From Carboxylicivirga caseinilyticus (lineage in GTDB: Bacteria; Bacteroidota; Bacteroidia; Bacteroidales; Marinilabiliaceae), in the NCBI GenBank assembly GCA_025499705.1, contig JAFMVE010000010.1, positions 1 to 64,000 of the forward strand: DNA of 64,000 nt, read 5' to 3'. A program made the position numbers and the translations under genes. Position 1 is the stretch's first letter, and the number at the start of each line of letters is the position of its first letter. Below, in pieces: positions 17,914 to 26,059 of the stretch. The notes beneath the pieces were generated by a model. It was not told where the DNA came from, did no database searches, and worked only from the letters and a program-made list of their open reading frames with translations.

Positions 17914-18846
17914 ATGAATAATTCATTACACACAGTTTTAGGTGCCTCCGGTGGAGTAGGACAATCGGTTTTACAAGTATTATTAGAAAAAGAATTACCT
18001 GCACGTGCTGTTTCCCGATCAATGAACTTTAAAGGAGTCGAATTGATGAGCGCTGATTTGCTAAAAGCAGAAGAGGTAGATAGGGTTGTGGCTGGATCAG
18101 CTGTTGTGTATTTATGTGTGGGACTGGAGTATAAAACCGAAGTATGGCAGCGCGATTGGCCTGTGCTGATGGATAATGTAATTGAGGCCTGCAGTAAACA
18201 TGGGGCGACATTGATTTTTCTCGATAATGTATATATGTATGGTCCTGCTCCTTTACAGCAGAAGTTTGATGAAGGATATACCGAAAATCCTTCAACGCAA
18301 AAAGGTATAGTCAGGAAAATGATAGATGATAAATTAAAAGCTGCTTTTATACAAGGAAAGTTGCAAGGGGTAATTGCCCGCGCGGCTGATTTTATTGGGC
18401 CCAATGCAAATAACAGTGTTTTTTATTTTTCTTTCCTGGAAAGAATTATTAAAAATAAAGCTCCGCAGTCTTTATTACCTCGTGGACCCAAACATACTTA
18501 TGCCAATACAATTGATTTAGGTAGAGCCTTGGTTGAGTTAGGGTTGGAACCTGAAACTTATAATGCGGTTTGGCATTTGCCCGTTGGTGAACCTGTTTCA
18601 GTCGATGAAATGATGGCAATTTTTAACGATGTTTTAGAAACTTCCTATAAAGTATCTTATATGCCGAAGTTATTAAAAAAGATTGTGGCTGCCTTTGTAC
18701 CAGTCGTAAAAGAGTTTGATGAGATGATTTATCAGTTCGAATATGACTATATTATGTCTTTTGAAAAATTTAAAAAACAATTCCCCAATTTTAAAATCAC
18801 TCCTTATCGTGAAGTTGTGAAACAAATGATAGAATCTTTTAGATAA
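17914..18846 (+). CDS. NAD(P)-dependent epimerase/dehydratase family protein
   Basis: 310 aa short-chain dehydrogenase of the extended, atypical or NmrA-like kind. The Rossmann nucleotide-binding motif is GASGGVGQSVL near the N-terminus. The catalytic Tyr/Lys pair is less clear; DNVYMYG (about residue 107) occupies the place of the usual YxxxK region. The substrate is unknown. The gene stands alone: it is divergent from the amidase gene and followed by the BlaI promoter. Confidence 0.78.
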   Translation: MNNSLHTVLGASGGVGQSVLQVLLEKELPARAVSRSMNFKGVELMSADLLKAEEVDRVVAGSAVVYLCVGLEYKTEVWQRDWPVLMDNVIEACSKHGATLIFLDNVYMYGPAPLQQKFDEGYTENPSTQKGIVRKMIDDKLKAAFIQGKLQGVIARAADFIGPNANNSVFYFSFLERIIKNKAPQSLLPRGPKHTYANTIDLGRALVELGLEPETYNAVWHLPVGEPVSVDEMMAIFNDVLETSYKVSYMPKLLKKIVAAFVPVVKEFDEMIYQFEYDYIMSFEKFKKQFPNFKITPYREVVKQMIESFR

Positions 18847-18903
18847 CTAGCGGGAGTCTGTAACTGGCAGAAAATAGGGTAAAACCGATATTAACGAAAA
18901 AAA

Positions 18904-18957
18904 TAGTTGAATAAACTAAATAATTAGTTGCATAAACGAATTAAATAGTTACATTTG
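18904..18957 (+). promoter_or_regulatory. blaI promoter with three 21-bp-phased TAGTT repeats and a dyad
   Basis: A TTG (18928-18930), a 19-base spacer and TACATTTG (18950-18957) form a textbook Bacteroidota promoter. Overlaid on it are TAGTTGAATAAAC (18904), TAGTTGCATAAAC (18925) and TAGTTACAT (18946), exactly 21 bp apart. The dyad AACTAA-ataa-TTAGTT lies at 18914-18929 and covers the -33 element. This is the expected layout of an operator where the BlaI-type repressor would block its own promoter (inference from position). Confidence 0.7.
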
Positions 18958-18995
18958 TTTTGTCAATAGAATTCATGGGTAAAAAATAACTAAAA

Positions 18996-19364
18996 ATGAC
19001 AGCGAAACGATTAACAAAACGTGAAGAAGATGTAATGAAGATTTTATGGGAAGCAGGTAAGGGTTTTGTAAAAGATCTGTTGCCAAAGCACCCTGAACCC
19101 AAGCCTCATTATAATACGTTTAGTACAATAATAAGAGGATTGGAAGAAAAGGGTTTTGTTTCTCATAATGCCTACGGCAATTCTCACGAGTATTTTCCTG
19201 CGATAAGCAAAGAAGATTATCGCAAGCTGTATATCAAAAATATGGTATCCGATTATTTTGAATCATCTTATAAAAATGTGGTTTCCTTTTTTGTAAATGA
19301 AGAAAAACTTAACGTAGATGATTTAAAAGAACTGATTGAATTAATTGAGAAAAAAGAAAAGTGA
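18996..19364 (+). CDS. BlaI/MecI/CopY family transcriptional repressor
   Basis: 122 aa winged-helix repressor. LTKREEDVMKILWEAGKGFVKDLLPK and YNTFSTIIRGLEEKGFV are the helix-turn-helix and wing of the family (residues 5-55). The C-terminal helices serve dimerisation. BlaI proteins are removed by proteolysis when a partner M56 sensor protease is activated, and the next gene encodes that partner, overlapping the stop codon by one base. Phased repeats and a dyad over the promoter suggest autoregulation. Confidence 0.9.
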   Translation: MTAKRLTKREEDVMKILWEAGKGFVKDLLPKHPEPKPHYNTFSTIIRGLEEKGFVSHNAYGNSHEYFPAISKEDYRKLYIKNMVSDYFESSYKNVVSFFVNEEKLNVDDLKELIELIEKKEK

Positions 19365-21082
19365 TGGCATATTTGATAGAGTGGCAGATTAAAGCTGCTA
19401 TAATGGTGGCATTAATGGTTATTGTTTTTGCACTTTTTTTGTCAAAAGATGCAATGTTTAACCGTAACAGAGTATGGCTCTTAAGTACATTGTTTGTACC
19501 GTGGATTATTCCTTTTATAGCTATGCCTGTTAGTGTTAAATCAATACTGTTTGCACCCGAAGCAGAACTTGATCTCACAACTTTATCAATACCTGTAACA
19601 ACCCAAACAAACATAACTGAACAAACTGCATCTGTGATAAATTGGTCCAATATACTACTGGCCTTTTATTTGCTGATTAGTATGGTGTTTGTGGTTCGTT
19701 TGTTGTGGGGATATACCTATCTTTTTAAGTTAAAAGGCAAAAGTAAAAAGTTAAAAACAAAAGGGTTTGATTTATATCTGTTAGAGGATAATGATATTAA
19801 TCCTTTCTCGTTCTTTCAATCGGTGTTTGTTCCACAATCAGTATTGGAACAGGCAGATCGAGACCATATTTTAAATCACGAACGAGCCCATTGCCGCCAA
19901 TGGCATTCTGTTGACATTACCCTGGCAGAATGGATGTTGATATTGCAATGGTGGAATCCTTTTGCATGGTGGTTACGGAAATTAATCGCTCAAAACCATG
20001 AATTCTGTGTTGACAAAGCCATGATGCAAATTTCGGAAGAACCCAAACAGTATCAATATTCGCTTATGAATTACCTGCCCGGTAGCAAAAGTCTGAAGTT
20101 GGTTAACAATTTCAGCCAAAGTTTAATTAAAAAGCGAATAATCATGATGAATAATAAAACAGACAGAAAACTGATTTCAAAAATGAAGAGTCTTCTGGTT
20201 ATGATAATGACATTTACAGCGTTGGTAGCTTTTACTAATCCTGATAAAACGGAAAAACAAACAAAGAAAAAAGAGGTCGTTGAAAATATTAAAACTAGCG
20301 ATGATTTAAGAAAGTTTGTGGCACAAAACCTTAAGTATCCGATTGAAGCTCGTAATAATAATTTTACCGGAGATGTAACGGTTAATGTACCCATCAATAA
20401 AAGCGGAAAGGCTGGTAAACCTGAAATAGGTGAAGCAAAAGGTAGTGATGTGGTCAATCCAGGTGAGGTAGTGGTAGTTGCATATGCTCCTGAGGATGGT
20501 GCTTCAGGATATGATTCTTCTGTTTCGTTAACTGGTTTGGAGAATGAAGTCAAAAGAGTAATGACCAAATTACCTACTGTTGAAGATGTTAATCTTTTAG
20601 GTAAAACCCTGGAATTGAAAGTGAAATTTGTTTTGCAAAAGAAAGATGAACAGGTAGATGTGACTAAGCCTGCTATCTATCTTGATGGAAAGAGGTTTTA
20701 TGGAGATATGAAGACCATTGCACCAAGTCAAATTGCTTCAGTGAATGTATTAAGAGATGAAGATGCGGTTGCCAAATATGGTGAAGATCATCGGATTGGT
20801 GTAATTGAAGTAACAACTAAGAGTGATGAAAGTAAAGAAAGGGAAGAGTTGGTTGTAGTTGGTTCTGGAAAGATGGATGATAATCCAGTTAAAGTAGCAG
20901 CTGAAAAATCAGGTTCTAATCCACTGTATGTATTGAATGGGGAAGAAATAAGTAAAAAAGAATTTGATGCCATTAAAAAGGATAAAATAGAATCGGTATC
21001 GGTTCTTAAAGATGAATCAGCTATTGCGGAATATGGAGATAAAGGTAAGAATGGAGTTATTATTATCAGTTTGAGTAAATAA
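19364..21082 (+). CDS. M56 metallopeptidase sensor (BlaR1-like) with TonB-like and plug-like tail
   Basis: Membrane zinc protease of the BlaR1/MecR1 family that should inactivate BlaI upon sensing a signal. It has several N-terminal membrane helices, a HERAH zinc motif (about residue 176) within LNHERAHCRQWHS, and a membrane segment near 285. The extracytoplasmic tail differs from BlaR1: no penicillin-binding domain is seen. Instead there is a TonB C-terminal-like domain (about 320-430) and two plug-like repeats (IYLDGKRF...VIEVTTK and YVLNGEEI...VIIISL). EEVVVV-type strings recall SusC receptors. Start: ATG at 19364 overlapping the blaI stop. 572 aa. Confidence 0.85.
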   Translation: MAYLIEWQIKAAIMVALMVIVFALFLSKDAMFNRNRVWLLSTLFVPWIIPFIAMPVSVKSILFAPEAELDLTTLSIPVTTQTNITEQTASVINWSNILLAFYLLISMVFVVRLLWGYTYLFKLKGKSKKLKTKGFDLYLLEDNDINPFSFFQSVFVPQSVLEQADRDHILNHERAHCRQWHSVDITLAEWMLILQWWNPFAWWLRKLIAQNHEFCVDKAMMQISEEPKQYQYSLMNYLPGSKSLKLVNNFSQSLIKKRIIMMNNKTDRKLISKMKSLLVMIMTFTALVAFTNPDKTEKQTKKKEVVENIKTSDDLRKFVAQNLKYPIEARNNNFTGDVTVNVPINKSGKAGKPEIGEAKGSDVVNPGEVVVVAYAPEDGASGYDSSVSLTGLENEVKRVMTKLPTVEDVNLLGKTLELKVKFVLQKKDEQVDVTKPAIYLDGKRFYGDMKTIAPSQIASVNVLRDEDAVAKYGEDHRIGVIEVTTKSDESKEREELVVVGSGKMDDNPVKVAAEKSGSNPLYVLNGEEISKKEFDAIKKDKIESVSVLKDESAIAEYGDKGKNGVIIISLSK

Positions 21083-21134
21083 ATTTTTCATTCTCAATTG
21101 AGGAACCTAACTATTTGTTGAAGAAAGTAAAAAG

Positions 21135-22649
21135 ATGGCATATTTAGTAGAGTGGCAGGTAAAAGCTGCATTGATTGTGGTATTAATGGTTGTGGTTTTT
21201 GCATTATTCTTATCGAAGGATACACTATTTAACCGAAACCGGATCTGGCTATTAAGTACGCTTATTCTGCCTTGGATAGTTCCGGTACTTGCCATGCCAG
21301 CTAGCGTTCGCTCTATTTTTTTTGCAGAAAGAACTATTATTGAATTACCTGATTTAGCAATTCCTCTTTCAAATCAGGTTGCGACTCCAAATCAAAGTTC
21401 TTTTACATGGGAGTGGTCGCACCTGTTTATTACTATCTATCTACTGGTTAGTTTGGTTCTGATGATCCGTTTGGTGTGGGGATATATCTATCTTGTAAAG
21501 TTAAAAGGCAAAAGTAAAAAGTTAAAAGTCAGAGGTTTGAATCTATATCTTTTAGACGATGAGGAGATCAATCCTTTTTCATTCTTTCAATCTGTTTTTG
21601 TGCCTCAATCGGTGATGGAGCAATCCAACAGAGACCATATTTTAAATCACGAACAAGCCCATTGCCGTCAGTGGCATTCTATTGACATTACCCTGGCAGA
21701 ATGGATGTTGATATTACAATGGTGGAATCCTTTTGCATGGTGGTTACGGAAATTAATCGCTCAAAACCATGAATTCTGTGTTGATAAAGCCATGATGCAA
21801 ACCACGGAGGAACCCAAACAGTATCAGTACTCCTTAATCAACTACTTGCCGGGAAGTACCAGTTTGAGGTTGGTAAACAACTTCAGCCAAAGTTTAATTA
21901 AAAAGCGAATAATCATGATGAATAATACCATTCAAAACAAATTTAAAACACAGTTAAAAGGAGTGTTTATTGCCTTCCTTACAGCTATTGCTATGCTGGC
22001 CTGTACCGATTCTGACAAAGTAAGTTCAGATAAAGTTGTTGAAACCCTGGCAGGATCAAGGGCTGTAATTAATTATGAGGATGGAACTAACTATAGTGTA
22101 GTTTTAACCGATAAAGGATTGGTTGAGGAATCGGAGAACATAAAAGGAGCCCAATTTATTCTTAATGGAGAAATTGCAGACTGGAGTTTATTAAAAGGTC
22201 TTAAAACTCATGAGATAAAATCATTGGGGCAGATTCCGGTAGGACAAAATTTTAAAGATGTTCTGTCTGCCGATAATAATGGGGCCATATTTGTAATGAC
22301 TAAAGGTTTTGAAATACCTAAATCAGACCAATCCATTTCAGATCAGATAATTTACCTGAATGGGGAGAGGTATACGAAAGATATTAACAGTATTTCTCCT
22401 GATAATATTGAGGCAATTAATGTGTTAAAAGGTGAAGCGGCTATTGCTAAGTACGGTGAAGATCATAGTCAGGGAGTCATTGAAATTACAACAAAGGATT
22501 TTGAAAGCACTTCACATGATTTAGAAAGTAACTCCAGTAATGAAGTTGTTGTGGTAGGCTATGGAAAGATGGAAGATAATACGGTTAACAATATTGTGAA
22601 GAAAGGCGACAACGTCCAACCTGAGATTATAATTGATAAGAACAAATAA
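21135..22649 (+). CDS. Second M56 metallopeptidase sensor, tandem paralogue
   Basis: 504 aa paralogue of the preceding gene, 52 bases downstream. It keeps the membrane helices and the zinc motif (HEQAH in LNHEQAHCRQWHS, about residue 176). The part around the protease core is almost identical in DNA to its neighbour, while the tails differ. Here the TonB-like domain is missing, and two plug-like modules (FILNGEIADW and IIYLNGERYTK...VIEITTK) are followed by NEVVVVGYGKM, which matches the SusC plug signature. It probably pairs with the same BlaI. A terminator follows. Confidence 0.85.
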   Translation: MAYLVEWQVKAALIVVLMVVVFALFLSKDTLFNRNRIWLLSTLILPWIVPVLAMPASVRSIFFAERTIIELPDLAIPLSNQVATPNQSSFTWEWSHLFITIYLLVSLVLMIRLVWGYIYLVKLKGKSKKLKVRGLNLYLLDDEEINPFSFFQSVFVPQSVMEQSNRDHILNHEQAHCRQWHSIDITLAEWMLILQWWNPFAWWLRKLIAQNHEFCVDKAMMQTTEEPKQYQYSLINYLPGSTSLRLVNNFSQSLIKKRIIMMNNTIQNKFKTQLKGVFIAFLTAIAMLACTDSDKVSSDKVVETLAGSRAVINYEDGTNYSVVLTDKGLVEESENIKGAQFILNGEIADWSLLKGLKTHEIKSLGQIPVGQNFKDVLSADNNGAIFVMTKGFEIPKSDQSISDQIIYLNGERYTKDINSISPDNIEAINVLKGEAAIAKYGEDHSQGVIEITTKDFESTSHDLESNSSNEVVVVGYGKMEDNTVNNIVKKGDNVQPEIIIDKNK

Positions 22650-22672
22650 TATTGGTGGTTTTAAGTGAATGG

Positions 22673-22703
22673 CCCGGGTAGTATCTTGCTCGGGTTATTT
22701 TTT
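22673..22703 (+). terminator. Terminator of the blaI-M56 operon
   Basis: CCCGGGTAG-tatc-TTGCTCGGG gives nine pairs including G-U, followed by TTATTTTTT. It lies 24 bases after the second M56 stop and 5 bases before the palindrome of the next gene. Confidence 0.82.
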
Positions 22704-22707
22704 ATAG

Positions 22708-22743
22708 ACCGATTGGTCGGTTTTGAATTTTATTCTATTTTTG
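22708..22743 (+). promoter_or_regulatory. Promoter with palindromic operator before the YgjV-GNAT gene
   Basis: TTG (22713-22715), a 20-base spacer and TATTTTTG (22736-22743) form a good promoter. The palindrome ACCGA-ttgg-TCGGT (22708-22721) is centred on the -33 element. Palindromes of this type are typical TetR-family operators, but no TetR gene is in the window, so the regulator is unknown. Confidence 0.6.
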
Positions 22744-22765
22744 TTAAAAACGCAACAACAACAAT

Positions 22766-23404
22766 ATGAACGAAATCTACTGGAACCTTCCATTGATAGA
22801 ATGGATAGGTTATTTGGCATCAACGCTGGTGTTTATTTCATTGAGTCTGTCTTCTCTGGTTAAACTTAGGATTTATAATTTTGTCGGTTCATCCATCTTT
22901 TCGTTTTATGGCTTTTACATAGGAGCTTTACCGGTTGGTATTATGAATCTTCTTATTGGTTTATTTAATATCTACTATCTGCGCTTTTTGTTATTTAAAA
23001 AGGAGCGTTTTAATGTGGTAAGAGCAATTGCGGATGATGAGTTTTTAAGTCAGTATTTGCTATATCACTTCAAAGATATTTGTCGATATTTCCCGGATTT
23101 TAATCTCAACTTTAAAAAAATAAACAGTCAGGTACTGTTAGCCTTACGCGATGCAAAAGTAGCCGGTGTTTTTATTGTTGGAGATGATAAAGATGGGCAG
23201 GCAGAAATTATCCTAGATTATGTAACGCCCGAATACCGTGATTACAAAACAGGTCGCTTTTTATTGCAGAAGTATCGTGAACAACATGCTGATAGAAGTA
23301 CCCGACGTCTGGTTTGCGAGTCTTCAAATAAATCACATATTAAGTATTTGAAAAAGATGGGATTTGTGCAAGAAGGAGAGCAGAAGTATATCCTGGAATT
23401 GTAG
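22766..23404 (+). CDS. YgjV-like membrane domain fused to a GNAT acetyltransferase
   Basis: 212 aa fusion. Residues 1-75 hold three short hydrophobic helices (IEWIGYLASTLVFISLSL, then SSIFSFYGFYIGALPVGIMN) resembling YgjV-family inner membrane proteins. Residues about 80-212 read as a GNAT domain, with acetyl-CoA-binding-like VTPEYRDYKTGRFLL and the closing IKYLKKMGFVQEG typical of GNAT folds. It should place an acetyltransferase on the cytoplasmic face of the membrane. The target is unknown. The promoter carries a palindrome, so expression is probably controlled by a dedicated repressor. Confidence 0.72.
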   Translation: MNEIYWNLPLIEWIGYLASTLVFISLSLSSLVKLRIYNFVGSSIFSFYGFYIGALPVGIMNLLIGLFNIYYLRFLLFKKERFNVVRAIADDEFLSQYLLYHFKDICRYFPDFNLNFKKINSQVLLALRDAKVAGVFIVGDDKDGQAEIILDYVTPEYRDYKTGRFLLQKYREQHADRSTRRLVCESSNKSHIKYLKKMGFVQEGEQKYILEL

Positions 23405-23440
23405 TGGAGTTGTTGAATGTGTAATTGTTTAGTTGCAGAA

Positions 23441-23486
23441 TTGTTGAGTTGTTTAATTGTAAATATTCAATTAAACGATTCAACAA
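23441..23486. repeat. 19 bp hairpin in low-complexity TTGTTGA/TTTAATTG repeat
   Basis: The two arms (23441-23459 and 23468-23486) pair along their whole length, with two G-U pairs and an eight-base loop. The surrounding 23405-23545 is built from diverged copies of TTGTTGA and TTTAATTG on one side and their complements on the other. It lies between convergent genes and may act as a two-way transcription stop as well as being a repeat. Confidence 0.6.
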
Positions 23487-23552
23487 ATGTACATTTAAAC
23501 AGTTTCACAATTAAAAATTGATAATCGAATAATTGATTAATCGGCTAATCGT

Positions 23553-23966
23553 TTACAGTTCGGCCCATATGCGAGCCAATGAAAAACCTGGAGCATTAAT
23601 ATTCAAATCAAGAAAATAACCAAAGGGTGTTTGAGCCACTTCTAGTTCTGCATTTTCCAACCTTATCTGAGCCGCATCGAATACCTGTTTGGTAAAAACA
23701 ACGCTCGCTTTTGATTCTCCCAAATGAGCAAAGGAGTGAAGCACAATACGTTTTGTGTTATTTTTTCGGGCCGCCCATTTTAAATGGTTTACCAGCTTTT
23801 TCTCACGACTCTTAACATCCTTCTGTTCATCAGCTTCTTCAATCTGAATGCAGGCCAACAGGCAGTCTTTAAATGATTTTGCTTCACCCGGATCGGGAGC
23901 ATCTTCAAGGTTTTTAACCTGTGGTGTGTAGCTGAATGATTGGGTGTAAAAGATAAGTACGCGCAT
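23553..23966 (-). CDS. Stand-alone threonyl-tRNA synthetase editing domain (archaeal type)
   Basis: 137 aa protein matching the archaeal ThrRS editing domain (tRNA-Thr_ED, a D-aminoacyl-tRNA deacylase-like fold). The start MRVLIFYTQSFSYTP and the segment RIVLHSFAHLGESKAS with QTPFGYFLDLNI are recognisable. The family removes Ser mischarged onto tRNA-Thr. It is not fused to a synthetase, and the window's ThrRS (9284-11242) already carries the bacterial editing domain, so this would be a second, trans-acting proofreader (inference). It is a single gene, convergent with the YgjV-GNAT gene. Confidence 0.8.
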   Translation of the reverse strand: MRVLIFYTQSFSYTPQVKNLEDAPDPGEAKSFKDCLLACIQIEEADEQKDVKSREKKLVNHLKWAARKNNTKRIVLHSFAHLGESKASVVFTKQVFDAAQIRLENAELEVAQTPFGYFLDLNINAPGFSLARIWAEL

Positions 23967-24276
23967 AATTTTGTGTGTTTAGGGCTAAAATAGTAATAGT
24001 TGGTAAGTTTAACAGACAGAAGGTAGAAGTTTATGTGGTGATTTTTAACCACGAATTACACAAATTACACAAAATGAATTTTAAGGTTTGCTTAAACGAT
24101 AATAGGTAAATACTATTATTTGCCTTTTAGCCATAATTATACCGGGAGACGTCTTCAAGAAAATACGTCGAGAAAATCGAAGATATTTGAGAAGCCTGAA
24201 AGGCTAACTGTAAAAGCCGTGGGTTTTAACCCACAGTATGATATTGTTTTCGCTCTATAATTCAAGATAATTGATA
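23967..24276. other. Gene-free stretch with REP-like palindromes
   Basis: No credible gene here. It holds a GCC-tgaaa-GGC palindrome near 24194 and GTGGGTT-tt-AACCCAC at 24219-24234, both typical of dispersed intergenic repeats in Bacteroidota. The promoter of the editing-domain gene probably lies at 23967-24050, but no clean TAnnTTTG was found. Confidence 0.5.
24194..24234. repeat. Composite REP-like palindrome
   Basis: AGCCTGAAAGGCT followed 12 bases later by GTGGGTTTTAACCCAC. The paired palindromes and their order resemble a repeat found scattered between genes in many Bacteroidota genomes (from memory). Only one copy is in this window, so copy number needs the full genome. Confidence 0.5.
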
Positions 24277-24315
24277 CAAAAAAAGCTCCCCATTGTTATT
24301 CAACAAAAGGGAGCT
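24277..24315 (-). terminator. Terminator of ftcD
   Basis: On the minus strand AGCTCCC ... GGGAGCT pair across a loop of about 18 bases that contains a small inner GTTG/CAAC stem, followed by seven T residues. It begins about 40 bases after the ftcD stop. Confidence 0.75.
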
Positions 24316-24355
24316 CCATTAATTCTATTTGACTTATTTTCTCTGTGTTTGAAGG

Positions 24356-26047
24356 TTATCCGATTTTCTGATTCACAATTCCCAAAATCTCTTTTTCGGC
24401 TTGTATGGCTTTCTCTTCAATCATCTTACCTTCGGTCAGGATACCTTCAACAAAGCTTTTGTCATCCAGACCAGAGGCGTTGATCTTCACATTCAGATAA
24501 GCTCCCATTACGGCACTTCTTACACATAAAGCACCCACACCGGCATCGGAAACTGAGTTAGGATTACCTGTTTCAGCCATGGCGCGTATCATATCAAAGG
24601 CTTCGTATGATTTCTGCATTACCTTAAAAGGTATCTCAATGGCGAATCGGGTGGCATCATCGATGGCTTGTTTACGGGCAGCTTTTTCTTTATCCGTTCC
24701 TTTGGGTAAACCAAAAGCATCCATGATACGGTTAAAAGCAAGGGTGTCTTCATCAACCAGACGCAATAATTCACTTTGAATAGCCATTCCTTTTTCTGCC
24801 CAATCACTGAATTCTTCCCATCGATCGTCCCAGCCACGTTTGTGAGCCGAAAGGTTGGCTACCATGGTGCCCAAGGCAGCTCCCAACGAACCTACATATG
24901 CTGAGATGGATCCTCCGCCCGGAGCTGGTGATTCAGATGCTGTTTCGTCAGCAAAGGCTGTCAGATTCATGTCAATCAGCTTCTTCTGATCATCTTTCAG
25001 AATGTACTCAATAATTTTTTTATCCGGATCGAAAGGATATAATTCATCAAGCCCCATTGATTTAACGGCTATCTTAATGATTTCTCTTTCCGGGATACCT
25101 GTCGAGCGTTCTTGTTTACGAAGGAAGTATTTACCTGCATCCAGCATGGCTTGTAAAGGAACCACACCCACCATCTCAGAACCGGTAACTCTTACGCCAC
25201 GGGCATTGGCTCTTTCGTAAACTGCATCGTAAGCTACATGCAAAGGAGTAACAGTAATGTCAGTGAGGTTCATCGAGATTTGAGCAACCCCATATTCTTC
25301 AATAAACCAGCCAATTCCTTTCACCGATTTCAACATGCCGGGTTCCATTACCGGATTGCCTTTTTCATCTGTAATAATTTTTCCGGTAACCGGGTTGCCT
25401 TCGCGTTTTACACGGCCACGCTCACGCACATCAAAGGCAATGGCATTGGCACGACGGGTAGAGGTAGTGTTGAGGTTTACATTATAAGCAATCAGGAAAT
25501 TGCGCGCTCCAACAGCTGTAACCCCTGATTTAGCAACACTCTCGTTCCATTCGGCAGGACCGAAATCCGGTTTCCATTCAGGCGATTCAATACGTTTAGG
25601 AACAGCTTCGTATTCACCTTCGCGGCACGATGCAAGATTTTTACGCTTTTCTTCTTTGGCTGCAAACTCGTAACAGTAAATGGGTATATTCAATTCTGTT
25701 CCGATTCGCTCGGCAAGTTTGTGTGCGTATTGAACCGTTTCTTCCATGGTGATATTAGCCACTGGAACCAACGGGCAAACATCAGTGGCTCCAAAGCGTG
25801 GATGGGCTCCTTTGTGATGGCGCATATCAATCAGTTCCTGTGCCTTCTTGACAGCCTGAAAAGCTGCTTCACAGACTTCATCCGGAGTACCCACCATGGT
25901 AACAACAGTTCGGTTGGTAGCCTTCCCCGGATCAACATCAATCAGTTTAACGCCGTCTATCTTTTTAATTTCATCGGTTATCTTTTCGATGATGGTCATA
26001 TCACATCCCTCACTAAAGTTTGGAACGCATTCGATTAGTTGCTGCAT
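24356..26047 (-). CDS. ftcD: Bifunctional glutamate formimidoyltransferase / formimidoyl-THF cyclodeaminase
   Basis: 563 aa fusion enzyme of histidine degradation. The first half transfers the formimino group from formiminoglutamate to tetrahydrofolate, and the second half cyclodeaminates the product to 5,10-methenyl-THF and ammonia. The N-terminal transferase (about 1-330) shows LIECVPNFSEG and HHKGAHPRFGATDVCPLVPV. The cyclodeaminase (about 360-555) shows SPAPGGGSISAYVGSLGAALG. The arrangement equals the vertebrate FTCD. The gene shares its strand with hutI, 125 bases downstream of it. HutH and HutU are not in the window. Confidence 0.93.
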   Translation of the reverse strand: MQQLIECVPNFSEGCDMTIIEKITDEIKKIDGVKLIDVDPGKATNRTVVTMVGTPDEVCEAAFQAVKKAQELIDMRHHKGAHPRFGATDVCPLVPVANITMEETVQYAHKLAERIGTELNIPIYCYEFAAKEEKRKNLASCREGEYEAVPKRIESPEWKPDFGPAEWNESVAKSGVTAVGARNFLIAYNVNLNTTSTRRANAIAFDVRERGRVKREGNPVTGKIITDEKGNPVMEPGMLKSVKGIGWFIEEYGVAQISMNLTDITVTPLHVAYDAVYERANARGVRVTGSEMVGVVPLQAMLDAGKYFLRKQERSTGIPEREIIKIAVKSMGLDELYPFDPDKKIIEYILKDDQKKLIDMNLTAFADETASESPAPGGGSISAYVGSLGAALGTMVANLSAHKRGWDDRWEEFSDWAEKGMAIQSELLRLVDEDTLAFNRIMDAFGLPKGTDKEKAARKQAIDDATRFAIEIPFKVMQKSYEAFDMIRAMAETGNPNSVSDAGVGALCVRSAVMGAYLNVKINASGLDDKSFVEGILTEGKMIEEKAIQAEKEILGIVNQKIG

Positions 26048-26059
26048 ATATTCGTATTT

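Noticed and set aside
20071-20568. 165-codon frame antisense to the first M56 gene
   Set aside because: Shadow frame, Ser/Thr/Leu-rich, no start signals; the plus-strand protein is well supported.
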